The notes under the pieces: generated by a model
What the model was told of the DNA's origin: nothing
The model's input: only the letters and a program-made list of their open reading frames with translations
Database searches by the model: none
Program-made: the position numbers and the translations under genes
Shown here: in pieces, positions 43,978 through 53,134 of the stretch
Position numbering within the stretch: the stretch's first letter is position 1
Layout: every line of letters starts with the position of its first letter
Source of the DNA: Clostridia bacterium
GTDB lineage: Bacteria > Bacillota > Clostridia > TANB77 > CAG-465
Direction of reading: 5' to 3'
Assembly (NCBI GenBank): GCA_028692955.1
Contig: JAQUWH010000003.1
Location: forward strand, 1 to 64,000
Length of the DNA stretch: 64,000 bases

Positions 43978-46515
43978 TTGATAGACAATTTATTCAAAAA
44001 ATTACATATAAGAATGAAACCAGATAAACTTGCTACCTATTTATTATACTTAATTACGATTATATTAGTTTTATTTTCATTAAGTAGGGTATTAGGATTT
44101 ATGATTGGTTCTGCAAGGATACAGAATAACATTTCTCCTTATTTATATACTTTATTTATATTTGCGCCTGTACTTGCTTTTTCCTTTTTTGTTAACTCTG
44201 GTCTAGCAAAAAGTGATATACGAAAAATAAACATGTTTATTGCTTCTTGCTCTATGCTTGGTATTATAGTAGGAAGTATGACATGTACATGGTTAAGTAA
44301 TGCATTTTGGTGGATTGTACAACAAATACCTGGTTACGAAGAAGTGATGAGACTATTCCCTGAATTTTTCTCACCAGCTATCAAGACTTTGTGTTTGGCT
44401 GTACCATTTGTTGCAGTATTTAGAATTATTGATTACTTCTTGTTAATCTTTAGAGATGAAGATTTACCAAAAGCAATCGCTGGATTTAATGGTATGAGTC
44501 TTAGTACTACTGTTAAAGAAGTTGGTGCATTTACATGCGAAACAGCTATATGTAAAGCAAAAGGAACTTCTCTACCAGTTATTGTGCCTGAAAAGAAACG
44601 TTATGAATCAACTTTAGTACAAGGTGCTACTGGTACTGGTAAAACTTCTATGGTACTTTTACCTATGAGTGCTTTAGATTTGGAGAAAAAATTCTTCTTT
44701 AGAGAATTTTCAAAAAAGATTGGCTATTCTATGTTAAAAAGTGGTGTTGCTTACATGAATGGGCCTTTTAATAATGAATTTGTCAATCAAAACTTCTCCC
44801 TTACGTATTTAAGACCAAGACGTGGTAGAGAAGAAGAATTTATGAATAATGTTAAACCAATTGTACAATACATCGATAATTCAAACGGACAAATTTCGTA
44901 TAAAAATCTTGGAATAACAATAATAGAAAATGATGGTAAATTTATTTCTGACTTTACTGGTGTTGCTAAGAACTTTGAAATAGATATATTAGCAATAGAC
45001 CCAGCTAGTCCAGAAACAACACTTAGTATTAATCCGTTTGCTATACCAGACCCAGCAAAAGTTGCTTCTATTGTAGCAGACGTTTTAAATGCGATGTATG
45101 AAAGTACTGGTGGTGGTAAAGCAGGAGATCCATTCTTTACTCAAGTAACCATCGATGCTTTCCAAAATTTATCGATATTACTAAAAGAGATGTATCCTAT
45201 CCTTCATGATGGTGAAGTAGCAAGTCTAGAAGATATGCTTGAATTACTATATAACTTTGATGCTGTAGAAGAAATGACCGAAGAAATGAAAAAAATACCA
45301 GAACTAGAACAAAAATATAAACTATTAATTAAGTACTTTGAGAAAAACTTCTATAAGCCAGCTCTAAATATTAACGGATTTGAAATACCAGGTACACGTG
45401 GTAGTGGTAGAAAGGATACAGAAAAATTCTTGTATGGTGCGATTACACAATTAAACAATTTAGTGAGACATCCTGGTTTAAAAGCAGCACTTTGTGGAAA
45501 AGATAATATCATTGATTTTGATAAAGCTTTAGATAGTGGTAGCGTTATTACTGCTTGCTCTAGAAAAGGTGAGTTAGGACTATTACAAGCAAAAGCTTTT
45601 GGTATGTTCTTTATTCTACAATTCCAAGATGCTGTGTTAAGAAGAAAAGGTATTGAAGATTCAAGAACACCTCACTTCTTATACATTGATGAATTTCCTG
45701 AATACATTACAAAAGATATGGAAGTTATGTTTACTTTATTTAGAAAATATAGATGTGGTGTAACGGTTGCAATACAGAACTTATCACAACTTGAAAAAAG
45801 TGGTAAAGATTATTACAGACAAGTGGTACTTGCCAATACAAAGACACAGATTGTATTTGGAGACACTGTTCCTGAAGATAGCCATTACTGGGATGAAGCG
45901 TTTGGTATTGAGAAAAGAGCTGATCAAAGTAGTAGCTTTAAAATTGATTCAGATGGTAATTTAAATAAAAGTACTAATTTAGAGGTTAAGAAGAAAAATA
46001 GAGCTGAATGGTATAAGATTGCAAACCTTGGTTTTGGCGCTGTGTATTACAAAACAAAAGATTCTAAAGGAAAAACGGTATTTGGACAAGGCAAAACAGA
46101 ATTTTTGAACTCTAAATATAAAGAAAAAGCTTATGTACAAAAATTTAATTTTGAAAAATATATGATGTCTAAACCAGATAATCCAACAATTACAATTGAT
46201 GATAGTGATAATACAACAAATGATGATAATCTATTTGGCGTAAACACTTCATCAAGATTAAAAGAGGAAATTGAAAGACTTTCTAATGAATCAGTATTAA
46301 CTGGTACATCTACAATTCAAAGGAAAGAAACTAAATCCAATGTAAATAATAACATTGAAAATGCAGTGATTTCATCTGATACCGATACAAGTATACCTGA
46401 TGATTTTGAAATCATATTTGATGATAATGAACCTACTTTAGATAATGCAGGAATTAATGGTGGGGCGATTACAGAAGACTATGAAACACCTGCAATAAAA
46501 GAAAGTAAGAAATAA
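43978..46515 (+). CDS. VirD4/TraG-like coupling ATPase, orphan
   Basis: An 845-residue membrane ATPase. The start is TTG 43978 with AAGTGGTGAT upstream. Three to five N-terminal helices (residues about 18-165) precede a RecA-like ATPase with Walker A GATGTGKTSM near residue 217 and Walker B HFLYIDEFPEYI near 566. A TraM-recognition-like segment follows (FRKYRCGVTVAIQNLSQL). The last 140 residues are Asp/Asn-rich and disordered. VirD4/TraG proteins feed DNA or proteins into type IV secretion channels, but no relaxase, VirB4 or other conjugation gene is present. The neighbours are pth and an anchored unknown protein. Confidence 0.85.
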   Translation: MIDNLFKKLHIRMKPDKLATYLLYLITIILVLFSLSRVLGFMIGSARIQNNISPYLYTLFIFAPVLAFSFFVNSGLAKSDIRKINMFIASCSMLGIIVGSMTCTWLSNAFWWIVQQIPGYEEVMRLFPEFFSPAIKTLCLAVPFVAVFRIIDYFLLIFRDEDLPKAIAGFNGMSLSTTVKEVGAFTCETAICKAKGTSLPVIVPEKKRYESTLVQGATGTGKTSMVLLPMSALDLEKKFFFREFSKKIGYSMLKSGVAYMNGPFNNEFVNQNFSLTYLRPRRGREEEFMNNVKPIVQYIDNSNGQISYKNLGITIIENDGKFISDFTGVAKNFEIDILAIDPASPETTLSINPFAIPDPAKVASIVADVLNAMYESTGGGKAGDPFFTQVTIDAFQNLSILLKEMYPILHDGEVASLEDMLELLYNFDAVEEMTEEMKKIPELEQKYKLLIKYFEKNFYKPALNINGFEIPGTRGSGRKDTEKFLYGAITQLNNLVRHPGLKAALCGKDNIIDFDKALDSGSVITACSRKGELGLLQAKAFGMFFILQFQDAVLRRKGIEDSRTPHFLYIDEFPEYITKDMEVMFTLFRKYRCGVTVAIQNLSQLEKSGKDYYRQVVLANTKTQIVFGDTVPEDSHYWDEAFGIEKRADQSSSFKIDSDGNLNKSTNLEVKKKNRAEWYKIANLGFGAVYYKTKDSKGKTVFGQGKTEFLNSKYKEKAYVQKFNFEKYMMSKPDNPTITIDDSDNTTNDDNLFGVNTSSRLKEEIERLSNESVLTGTSTIQRKETKSNVNNNIENAVISSDTDTSIPDDFEIIFDDNEPTLDNAGINGGAITEDYETPAIKESKK

Positions 46516-46534
46516 CAATGTAGACATAATGAGT

Positions 46535-46570
46535 AAAGAAGTTGAATTGCATTTGCAACTCAACTTCTTT
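46535..46570 (+). terminator. Terminator after the VirD4-like gene, repeated hairpin family
   Basis: AAAGAAGTTGAATTGCA against TGCAACTCAACTTCTTT, one A-C mismatch and a 2-nt centre, followed by T-rich sequence. Confidence 0.8.
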
Positions 46571-46757
46571 CGTTTCAATTTTAGTCATTATATGAAAATT
46601 TTGCAAATGTTTTTTTGTTTAACCGAAAAAACTTCCATAATAATTATTTTGTTACATTTATCTGAAACTTATTCAATTAATAACATATATATTATTGTTC
46701 CTTCTATATCACAATTTTTCATTAGTTTCAAATATATCGTATATGATACAAATAATA

Positions 46758-46786
46758 TTTACATTTTTGGAGAAATATGTTAACAT
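46758..46786 (+). promoter_or_regulatory. Possible promoter of the 280-residue protein gene
   Basis: TTTACA (46758-46763), 17-bp spacer, TAACAT (46781-46786). Both boxes are imperfect. The leader is only about 12 nt. Confidence 0.35.
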
Positions 46787-46804
46787 ATAAGTAGAGGTGA
46801 AAAA

Positions 46805-47647
46805 ATGGAAACAAAAGAAAAATCAAAAAGTGTTGTAATTGGTATCCTTGTAGTATTATTAATACTTGCTATTGCTGTTATATTATACTTTATTGTTATT
46901 AACAATAAAGTAAAAATAGAAAACAACGAAACTACTACTCCCAATCAGAATTCAAATATGAATACTGATAATAGCAATACAACTCAATTAATTAGCACTG
47001 ACATTAAAGAGTATATTACAACGGAAGATGTTATATCTGATTTAAAAAGTGACATCTATGTGATAGGATTTCAAAATGTAAATACTTCTGCAGTAAAAGA
47101 TTTTAAGGATAAGCAAAAAGAATTTGTTAAAAAAGCCACAAATGATGAAACCAACAAAGCATTTACTAATGTAGTTATTACTAACATCATAGACAATATT
47201 TTATCTGTTTACACAAAAGAGTTAATCATGCAAGGTGGTAAAGGTGATGCAATAGAGATTTCTAGTAGTTCTTATGCCGTTTCTATCGACTTAAAAACAA
47301 AAGATAAACTAAGTACAACTGACATTTTAAAGCGAAACAATATACAAATAATAGATGCTGCAAAAGCTATTTTAAATTATATAGCATCTACTTCAAATGT
47401 AGACACTTTTCTTAAAAGTACAACAGGTGATGTCACTGCTGAAACTGTTTCAATGACAGACTTTAAAAAGAACATTGATACATATGCTGCAACTATTGCT
47501 AGCCATATTGACTCCTATGTTGTCTATTACGAAAATAACAGTATAAATTGTGATTTCCAAGTAGAAGAAGTTTTAATGTCATTAGGTCTTGGCACGCATA
47601 TGGGTGTTGGTATTAAACAAAATACACAAACGATTGTTATAAAATAA
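46805..47647 (+). CDS. Membrane-anchored extracytoplasmic protein, unknown
   Basis: A 280-residue protein behind AGAGGTG. One helix (residues 9-31) and a Thr/Asn-rich linker (40-65) lead to an alpha/beta external domain of about 210 residues. Its strands include YVIGFQNVN and AVSISLKTKD-like segments, with a Gly-rich end (SLGLGTHMGVGIKQ). No lipobox and no enzyme motif. It follows the VirD4-like gene on the same strand but behind a terminator, so co-transcription is doubtful. Confidence 0.6.
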   Translation: METKEKSKSVVIGILVVLLILAIAVILYFIVINNKVKIENNETTTPNQNSNMNTDNSNTTQLISTDIKEYITTEDVISDLKSDIYVIGFQNVNTSAVKDFKDKQKEFVKKATNDETNKAFTNVVITNIIDNILSVYTKELIMQGGKGDAIEISSSSYAVSIDLKTKDKLSTTDILKRNNIQIIDAAKAILNYIASTSNVDTFLKSTTGDVTAETVSMTDFKKNIDTYAATIASHIDSYVVYYENNSINCDFQVEEVLMSLGLGTHMGVGIKQNTQTIVIK

Positions 47648-47671
47648 CTTGGTTTTTATATTGCAGAATAC

Positions 47672-47716
47672 AAGAACAAAAGTTGAATTGCAAAGGCAAT
47701 TCAACTTTTGTTCTTT
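47672..47716 (+). terminator. Terminator after the 280-residue protein gene, repeated hairpin family
   Basis: A perfect 20-bp stem (AAGAACAAAAGTTGAATTGC and complement) with a 4-nt loop, followed by TTTAATTTTC. Confidence 0.92.
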
Positions 47717-47724
47717 AATTTTCT

Positions 47725-48110
47725 TCAAACCATGACCACGACAAAATGACGTGACACGGAAAAGACGTATAATGGCATATTATTGACCTTATACACCTAA
47801 ACGTATTCGTATTCTTTCACACTTATTTTATTTATCAAATATCATCATTGCATTTTTTCCTTTAACTAACCCACGAAATTTAATATACTTATATTTGACG
47901 GTATTTCTACTAGCATATGTATACGGTCTAACATCAAACACCTTCTAATATCTCTATTCCTTTCCGTTTACGCAAATCTTTTATTATACCTCTTTTACTT
48001 TTCCGTATATTTCTTTTCTCCTAAATTTGAGCGTAAATACTATATGATACTTGTACATCCTTATTATATCATATTGGAGATGTTGTTTTCTTAAGCTTTT
48101 TATCTCACTC
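47725..48110 (-). pseudogene. Decayed IS200/IS605-family TnpA transposase
   Basis: On the minus strand from 48058 the reading MYKYHIVFTLKFRRKEIYG matches the start of IS200 TnpA. After two frame changes LDRIHMLVEIPSNIS corresponds to the HUH region, where intact proteins have DHIHMLVEIP; the first His of the pair is now Arg. LKEKNAMMIFDK and, near 47735, SFCRGHG follow the order of the family C-terminus. At least three stops and two frameshifts make it inactive. No tnpB is present. Confidence 0.8.
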
Positions 48111-48128
48111 TCATAGTAAGTGGCTGAT

Positions 48129-48158
48129 AAAGTCGCTCTTTTTGAGAGACTTTTTTTC
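48129..48158 (+). repeat. Imperfect hairpin near the TnpA relic, IS end or terminator
   Basis: AAAGTC-G-CTC, five T, GAG-A-GACTTT, then a T-run. IS200/IS605 elements end in imperfect hairpins, and this lies beside the 5' end of the relic. It also has the form of a plus-strand terminator. The rest of 47717-48229 holds nothing else I can identify. Confidence 0.5.
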
Positions 48159-48229
48159 ATAAATGTGTAGCAATAAAATTCATCCTTTTTATGCTTACTT
48201 ACAACATTCTCTATAACTAATAAACATAT

Positions 48230-50992
48230 TTATACATTTTTACCGCAACATTGTTTGTATTTCTTGCCACTTCCACAAGGACAAGGGTCATTTCTACCTA
48301 TCTTCTTTTCCACTTTTACTGGTTCTCTCTTTGCAGGAGATTTTCCATCTTCATTTGTAGAAATATTTTTAATCTTCGTTCCTGTTTCTTCTTTGACAAG
48401 TGTATCATATTTTTCCTGTTTTTGAGCTCTTACTGAAAATACTGCTTTCGTAGCATCTTCTTGAATAGATGACACCAACTCTTCAAACATATTAAAACAT
48501 TCTATTTTATACGCTTCTATTGGATTTGTTTGACCATATGCTCTAAGGCCAATACCTTCTTTTAATCCAGTAATAGCATCAATATGGTCCATCCATTTTT
48601 CATTTACGTTATTTAAAATTAGATATCTTTCTATATTATTTAATATCTCTTCGCTATTTAATTCTTTTGCCTCTTTATGCTTTTCTTCATAGATAGTTTG
48701 AATCTTTTCCATTAAGATGTTTTCTACATTCTCATTATCAAGAATCTCTATATCTTCTTTTGCTAACATATTTTCTTTTGCAAATAGATTAGCAAGCATA
48801 GCATTCATTGTAGCAAAATCAATACTATCTACATTATCTGCATGAGTAATATAGGTATCAACGATTGCTTTTACTTTAGGATGAGCCAGTTGCATTACCA
48901 CTTTAGAAATATCTTCCGTATTCAATACTTCTCTTCTTTGACCATAAATAATTTCTCTTTGCTTATTCATGACATCGTCATATTCAAGGACATTTTTTCT
49001 AATAGAGAAGTTTCTACCTTCTACTTTTCTTTGTGCTGTTTCAATCGCACCACTTAACATGTTTTGTTCTAGTGGAATATCGTCCGGTAAACCTAATGCA
49101 TTGACCATTGCCATCATTCTATCAGATCCAAATAGTTTCATTAAGTCATCTTCTAGTGAAATATAGAATTTTGAACTACCTGGGTCACCTTGACGTCCAG
49201 CACGCCCTCTTAGCTGATTATCAATACGTCTTGATTCATGTCTTTCACTACCAATAATTTTAAGTCCACCAACTTCAAGTACTTTTACTCTTTCTTCTTC
49301 TAACTCTGGCTCATATTTTGCTTCTATTGCTTTGATCTCTTCTTTTGCCTTCTTTACTTCCTCATTATCATAAAAAATAGGAGTGGTAGCCATTTCAATT
49401 ACTTCATCTGTATAACCTTTTTTAGCAAGTTCATCTTTAACAATATATTCAATATTACCACCAAGCTTAATATCGGTACCACGACCAGCCATATTAGTAG
49501 CGATGGTAACTGTTTTATATTTACCAGCTTGTGCTATGATTTCTGCTTCTTGTTCATGATGTTTAGCGTTTAGTACTTGATGCGGTATTTTTTCTTTTTT
49601 TAGTAATCCACTAATAATCTCTGATTTATCTACTGAAACAGTACCAACGAGTACTGGCTGTCCCTTTTCATAGCTTTCTTTGATATCTTCTACAATCGCG
49701 TTATATTTTGCTGCTTTTGTTTTGTAGATAACATCATTTAAGTCTTTTCTGATTACTTCTTTATTAGTAGGTACCTCTATAACATCTAGTTTATAGATTC
49801 CTTTAAATTCATCTTCTTCTGTCTTTGCAGTACCGGTCATACCTGCAAGCTTGTTATATAGCCTAAAGTAGTTTTGGAAAGTAATAGTAGCAAGTGTTTG
49901 CGATTCAGAAGCAACCTTTACATTTTCCTTTGCTTCTATTGCTTGATGCAATCCATCACTATATCTTCTACCTTGCATGATACGTCCTGTGAACTCATCA
50001 ACAATTAACACTTGACCATCACTTACGATATAATCACTATCTTTTTTCATAAGACCATAAGCTCTAATTGCTTGATTGATATGATGAGATATGGTAAGGT
50101 TAGCAACGTCAGATAAATCTTCTACATTAAAGAAGTCTTCTGCTTTTTTAGTACCAGTATCTGTCAAAGCAACTGTTTTTGCTTTCAAGTCTACAATATA
50201 GTCATATTCATTATCGTCTTCATTAAATTCTTTATCATTATTTTCTACGATTACTTTTGCCTTTAAGTATTTTGCAAATTTATTGGCTCTTTCATATAGG
50301 TCAGTTTGTTTATCAACCATACCAGAGATGATAAGAGGAGTACGTGCCTCATCGACTAAAATACTATCTATTTCATCGACAATGGCATAATTTAGCTCTC
50401 TTTGTACCATATCTGCCTTTGACATTGCCATATTATCTCTTAAGTAATCAAATCCAAATTCATTATTGGTTCCATAAGTAATATCTGCAGCATAAGCTTC
50501 TCTTTTTTGCGCTGGAGTCATACCACTTAAAACAACGCCTATAGTAAGACCAAGAAATTTATATAATTTTCCCATCAAGATACTTTGATATTTTGCTAGA
50601 TAATCATTTACTGTGACAAGATGTGCACCTTTTCCTGTTAGCGCATTTAAATATAACGGAAAAGCAGCCGTTAATGTTTTACCCTCACCAGTTTTCATTT
50701 CTGCAATTCTTCCTTGATGTAGTACTAAACCACCAATCAATTGTACTCTAAACGGATTGGCATATACTCTGCTAGCTGCGACTGCCACTACAGCATAAGC
50801 TTCCGGCAGTATATCTTCTAGAGTTTCTCCTTTTTGTAATCTTTTTTTAAACTCAGTTGTTTTAGTTCTTAATTCATCATCACTTAATGATTCAAAAGAA
50901 GTTTTTAATATTTCTATTTTATCGACAAGTGGTTCTATCTTTTTTAATTCTTTTTTACTATATGAACCAAATATTTTCTCAATTAATTTCAT
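48230..50992 (-). CDS. secA: Preprotein translocase ATPase SecA
   Basis: The motor that pushes proteins through SecYEG. It has 920 residues, normal for a single-copy SecA with C-terminal linker. Visible are the Walker A region MKTGEGKTL, DEIDSILVDEARTPL, GTDIKLGG and RGRAGRQGDPG. A zinc-binding SEC-C tail CPCGSGKKYKQCC ends the protein and binds phospholipid or ribosome. TGGAGG precedes the ATG. Confidence 0.98.
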   Translation of the reverse strand: MKLIEKIFGSYSKKELKKIEPLVDKIEILKTSFESLSDDELRTKTTEFKKRLQKGETLEDILPEAYAVVAVAASRVYANPFRVQLIGGLVLHQGRIAEMKTGEGKTLTAAFPLYLNALTGKGAHLVTVNDYLAKYQSILMGKLYKFLGLTIGVVLSGMTPAQKREAYAADITYGTNNEFGFDYLRDNMAMSKADMVQRELNYAIVDEIDSILVDEARTPLIISGMVDKQTDLYERANKFAKYLKAKVIVENNDKEFNEDDNEYDYIVDLKAKTVALTDTGTKKAEDFFNVEDLSDVANLTISHHINQAIRAYGLMKKDSDYIVSDGQVLIVDEFTGRIMQGRRYSDGLHQAIEAKENVKVASESQTLATITFQNYFRLYNKLAGMTGTAKTEEDEFKGIYKLDVIEVPTNKEVIRKDLNDVIYKTKAAKYNAIVEDIKESYEKGQPVLVGTVSVDKSEIISGLLKKEKIPHQVLNAKHHEQEAEIIAQAGKYKTVTIATNMAGRGTDIKLGGNIEYIVKDELAKKGYTDEVIEMATTPIFYDNEEVKKAKEEIKAIEAKYEPELEEERVKVLEVGGLKIIGSERHESRRIDNQLRGRAGRQGDPGSSKFYISLEDDLMKLFGSDRMMAMVNALGLPDDIPLEQNMLSGAIETAQRKVEGRNFSIRKNVLEYDDVMNKQREIIYGQRREVLNTEDISKVVMQLAHPKVKAIVDTYITHADNVDSIDFATMNAMLANLFAKENMLAKEDIEILDNENVENILMEKIQTIYEEKHKEAKELNSEEILNNIERYLILNNVNEKWMDHIDAITGLKEGIGLRAYGQTNPIEAYKIECFNMFEELVSSIQEDATKAVFSVRAQKQEKYDTLVKEETGTKIKNISTNEDGKSPAKREPVKVEKKIGRNDPCPCGSGKKYKQCCGKNV

Positions 50993-51018
50993 TTATTTTC
51001 CTCCATTTAATATTATTC

Positions 51019-51423
51019 TTAGCTATGATAACAAAGATTTTCTCTTTTTCTACTCTTGTTATAGATGGAACTGATAATACCCGCTAAAAAATAGGAAGTA
51101 GTAATCACTATAACAGTCATCAGCGCGCAAATATAGGCATATGAGGCATTATTTATCTGCGGTACAATACTTAGTGGTAATATATCATTTTTAGCAGATA
51201 CAGATGATTTAAGGCTTTTAATGCTAGTTTTTAATATGCCACTATCATTGCCACGAAGTAACTCATGCCATATTTTATTGTCCATTTGAACACTAAACAA
51301 ACTAAAAAGATTACTTGAAATCTTTTGGTTATTTGCAAATATAACAATCAACATTAAAATTAGTATCTCAAATAAATTTTTATTTGTTAATTTATTCTTC
51401 TTTTTGTTATTTATCTCTTCCAT
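51019..51423 (-). CDS. Small membrane protein with two helices, unknown
   Basis: A 134-residue protein with a Lys/Asn-rich start. Helices lie at about 17-33 and 95-117, with an external loop of about 60 residues rich in Ser and Lys between them, and a basic tail. AAAGGTG precedes the ATG. It lies between secA and the polytopic gene on the same strand. No family recognised. Confidence 0.55.
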   Translation of the reverse strand: MEEINNKKKNKLTNKNLFEILILMLIVIFANNQKISSNLFSLFSVQMDNKIWHELLRGNDSGILKTSIKSLKSSVSAKNDILPLSIVPQINNASYAYICALMTVIVITTSYFLAGIISSIYNKSRKRENLCYHS

Positions 51424-51500
51424 TTTTCACCTTTTATTATACCACTCTATTTTAACATATTTGCTCAAAATATACAATCATTCTATCTACGATTTAACAC

Positions 51501-51535
51501 AAAAATAGATAGTTAGTACATGACCAACTATCTTC
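51501..51535 (-). terminator. Terminator after the polytopic membrane protein gene
   Basis: On the minus strand AGATAGTT and AACTATCT arms around an inner GT-CATG-AC-like stem, then ATTTTTG. Confidence 0.8.
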
Positions 51536-51545
51536 TAACAATATA

Positions 51546-53021
51546 TTATATATTTACTTTTACGATAGCACTGTATTCATCTTTATAAACACATTCATAA
51601 TTTACATTATTTTCAACGTTATGATATAATGATGATTTAGGTGATATAAACAAATAATCAATATTATACTTTTTTAATATTTCGTTATAATCCTTATTGC
51701 AATTGATGGCATCAATGTAATCCATCGCTACATTGACATCTTTGTTATATTCTTTTGTATATAAATCTGCTCTAGAGTCGATAAATACCTTTCGATTATG
51801 AAACATCATTAAACTCCCCCAAGCATATTCATTAAAGATTTTACTATCTTTAGCAATATTGTTGTCTATATATTTCATGCCCTCTAATGGATAGGTATCC
51901 TCTGGTAAATAGTCATAACTTTTTGGTGCACACCAGAAAAAGCCAAAAGAAAATATGACAAATAGATAAATGAATGACATTGACATCTTCATATTTTTTA
52001 TTTTATTTTTATCTACTTCCAATAATATTTTTTCTTTTATCTCCTGTAAAAAAGAGGTTATGTGCTCTATACTAGTCACAGAGACAATCACAAGCAATGA
52101 AAAATGTCTAAAGGAAAGTAGGGTCATAAAAATGGTACCATACAGCAAAAAAACTTGCTCTGTCCTTATTTTTTTCTTTGTTAAAATATACGAATTTATC
52201 AATGCAAATATATAGATAAATCCCATTAAACAATTAAAAAGAGTTGCAGGTTGAAATTCAGCTATATTATTATTGATAAAAGTATTATTTAATGTTTTTA
52301 CTGAATAAAGTACATTATCGATACCAAATGGATTGAGGAACATTAACAAGATTCCACTTACGACTGGTATCAATAGATATTTTAAATTCTTTTTTATTTT
52401 TCTATTACTTTCAAATTTACCCATTTTAATTGGTAAGTAATTTAGTAAATATACACCTATCATAATGAAATAAAAAAAGATAGTTCCCGCATGAAAATTA
52501 ATGATTAGCAACGGTAAAATAGAAAGTAATATCAACATTTTAAAATCTTTTTTTCTTAAAAATTTTTCTATACAAATAATTTCCAGTAAAAATAGGATGT
52601 AACTATACATTTGAGCTCTAACTGATATATAAGGGCTCATAAATAATAGCTCAACAAACAATAATAAATATGACATTTTATTGCTTTTTAAAAATATTCT
52701 ATTAGCATTATAAAATAAGAGCGCAATGATTAACGTCAGTAATATTTCTAAAAAATATAGCCCCATAAATCCGCATACATCATAGACAAGATAAGTAATA
52801 ATATTAGCCATAAAATGATGGGATACATACTTTAAGTTTTCATGGATAGAAAAGTTATCTACAGTATTAATTCCTTCTGTTACATACTGTTCCCCTAATT
52901 TAATATCAAATAAGGTATCATTTTGAAGTGATACTTTAGATATGAGCAAAACAAATAGTACCACTCCTAGGATAGCGGTAAACGTAATGATAATTTTTTT
53001 ATTTTTTATATTTTTGTCCAT
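51546..53021 (-). CDS. Polytopic membrane protein, GT-C glycosyltransferase-like
   Basis: A 491-residue protein with about ten helices. An early extracytoplasmic loop (residues 30-70: FDIKLGEQY, DNFSIHEN, YVSHHFMANI) sits where GT-C enzymes carry their catalytic Asp. A C-terminal soluble part of about 110 residues follows (EYAWGSLMMFHNRKVFIDSRADLY). This layout is common in lipid-linked-sugar transferases, but no diagnostic motif is certain. It lies directly downstream of the pilus operon terminator on the same strand, so pilin glycosylation is conceivable. GGGGGAA precedes the ATG. Confidence 0.55.
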   Translation of the reverse strand: MDKNIKNKKIIITFTAILGVVLFVLLISKVSLQNDTLFDIKLGEQYVTEGINTVDNFSIHENLKYVSHHFMANIITYLVYDVCGFMGLYFLEILLTLIIALLFYNANRIFLKSNKMSYLLLFVELLFMSPYISVRAQMYSYILFLLEIICIEKFLRKKDFKMLILLSILPLLIINFHAGTIFFYFIMIGVYLLNYLPIKMGKFESNRKIKKNLKYLLIPVVSGILLMFLNPFGIDNVLYSVKTLNNTFINNNIAEFQPATLFNCLMGFIYIFALINSYILTKKKIRTEQVFLLYGTIFMTLLSFRHFSLLVIVSVTSIEHITSFLQEIKEKILLEVDKNKIKNMKMSMSFIYLFVIFSFGFFWCAPKSYDYLPEDTYPLEGMKYIDNNIAKDSKIFNEYAWGSLMMFHNRKVFIDSRADLYTKEYNKDVNVAMDYIDAINCNKDYNEILKKYNIDYLFISPKSSLYHNVENNVNYECVYKDEYSAIVKVNI

Positions 53022-53073
53022 GTAATTCCCCCAGTTTCATTATGATTTTAATGTTTATTATATACAATTTCAT

Positions 53074-53114
53074 TCAAAAAAGCAATAAGTAACCTATCTC
53101 TAGCCACTTATTGC
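53074..53114 (-). terminator. Terminator of the type IV pilus operon
   Basis: On the minus strand GCAATAAGT, a loop, ACTTATTGC and then TTTTTTG, 20 bases after pilC. Confidence 0.9.
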
Positions 53115-53134
53115 CTCTTTATATCTATATACCA

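Noticed and set aside
46529-46783. 84-codon frame after the VirD4-like gene
   Set aside because: It begins inside a terminator hairpin, has no ribosome site and is composed of random hydrophobic residues.
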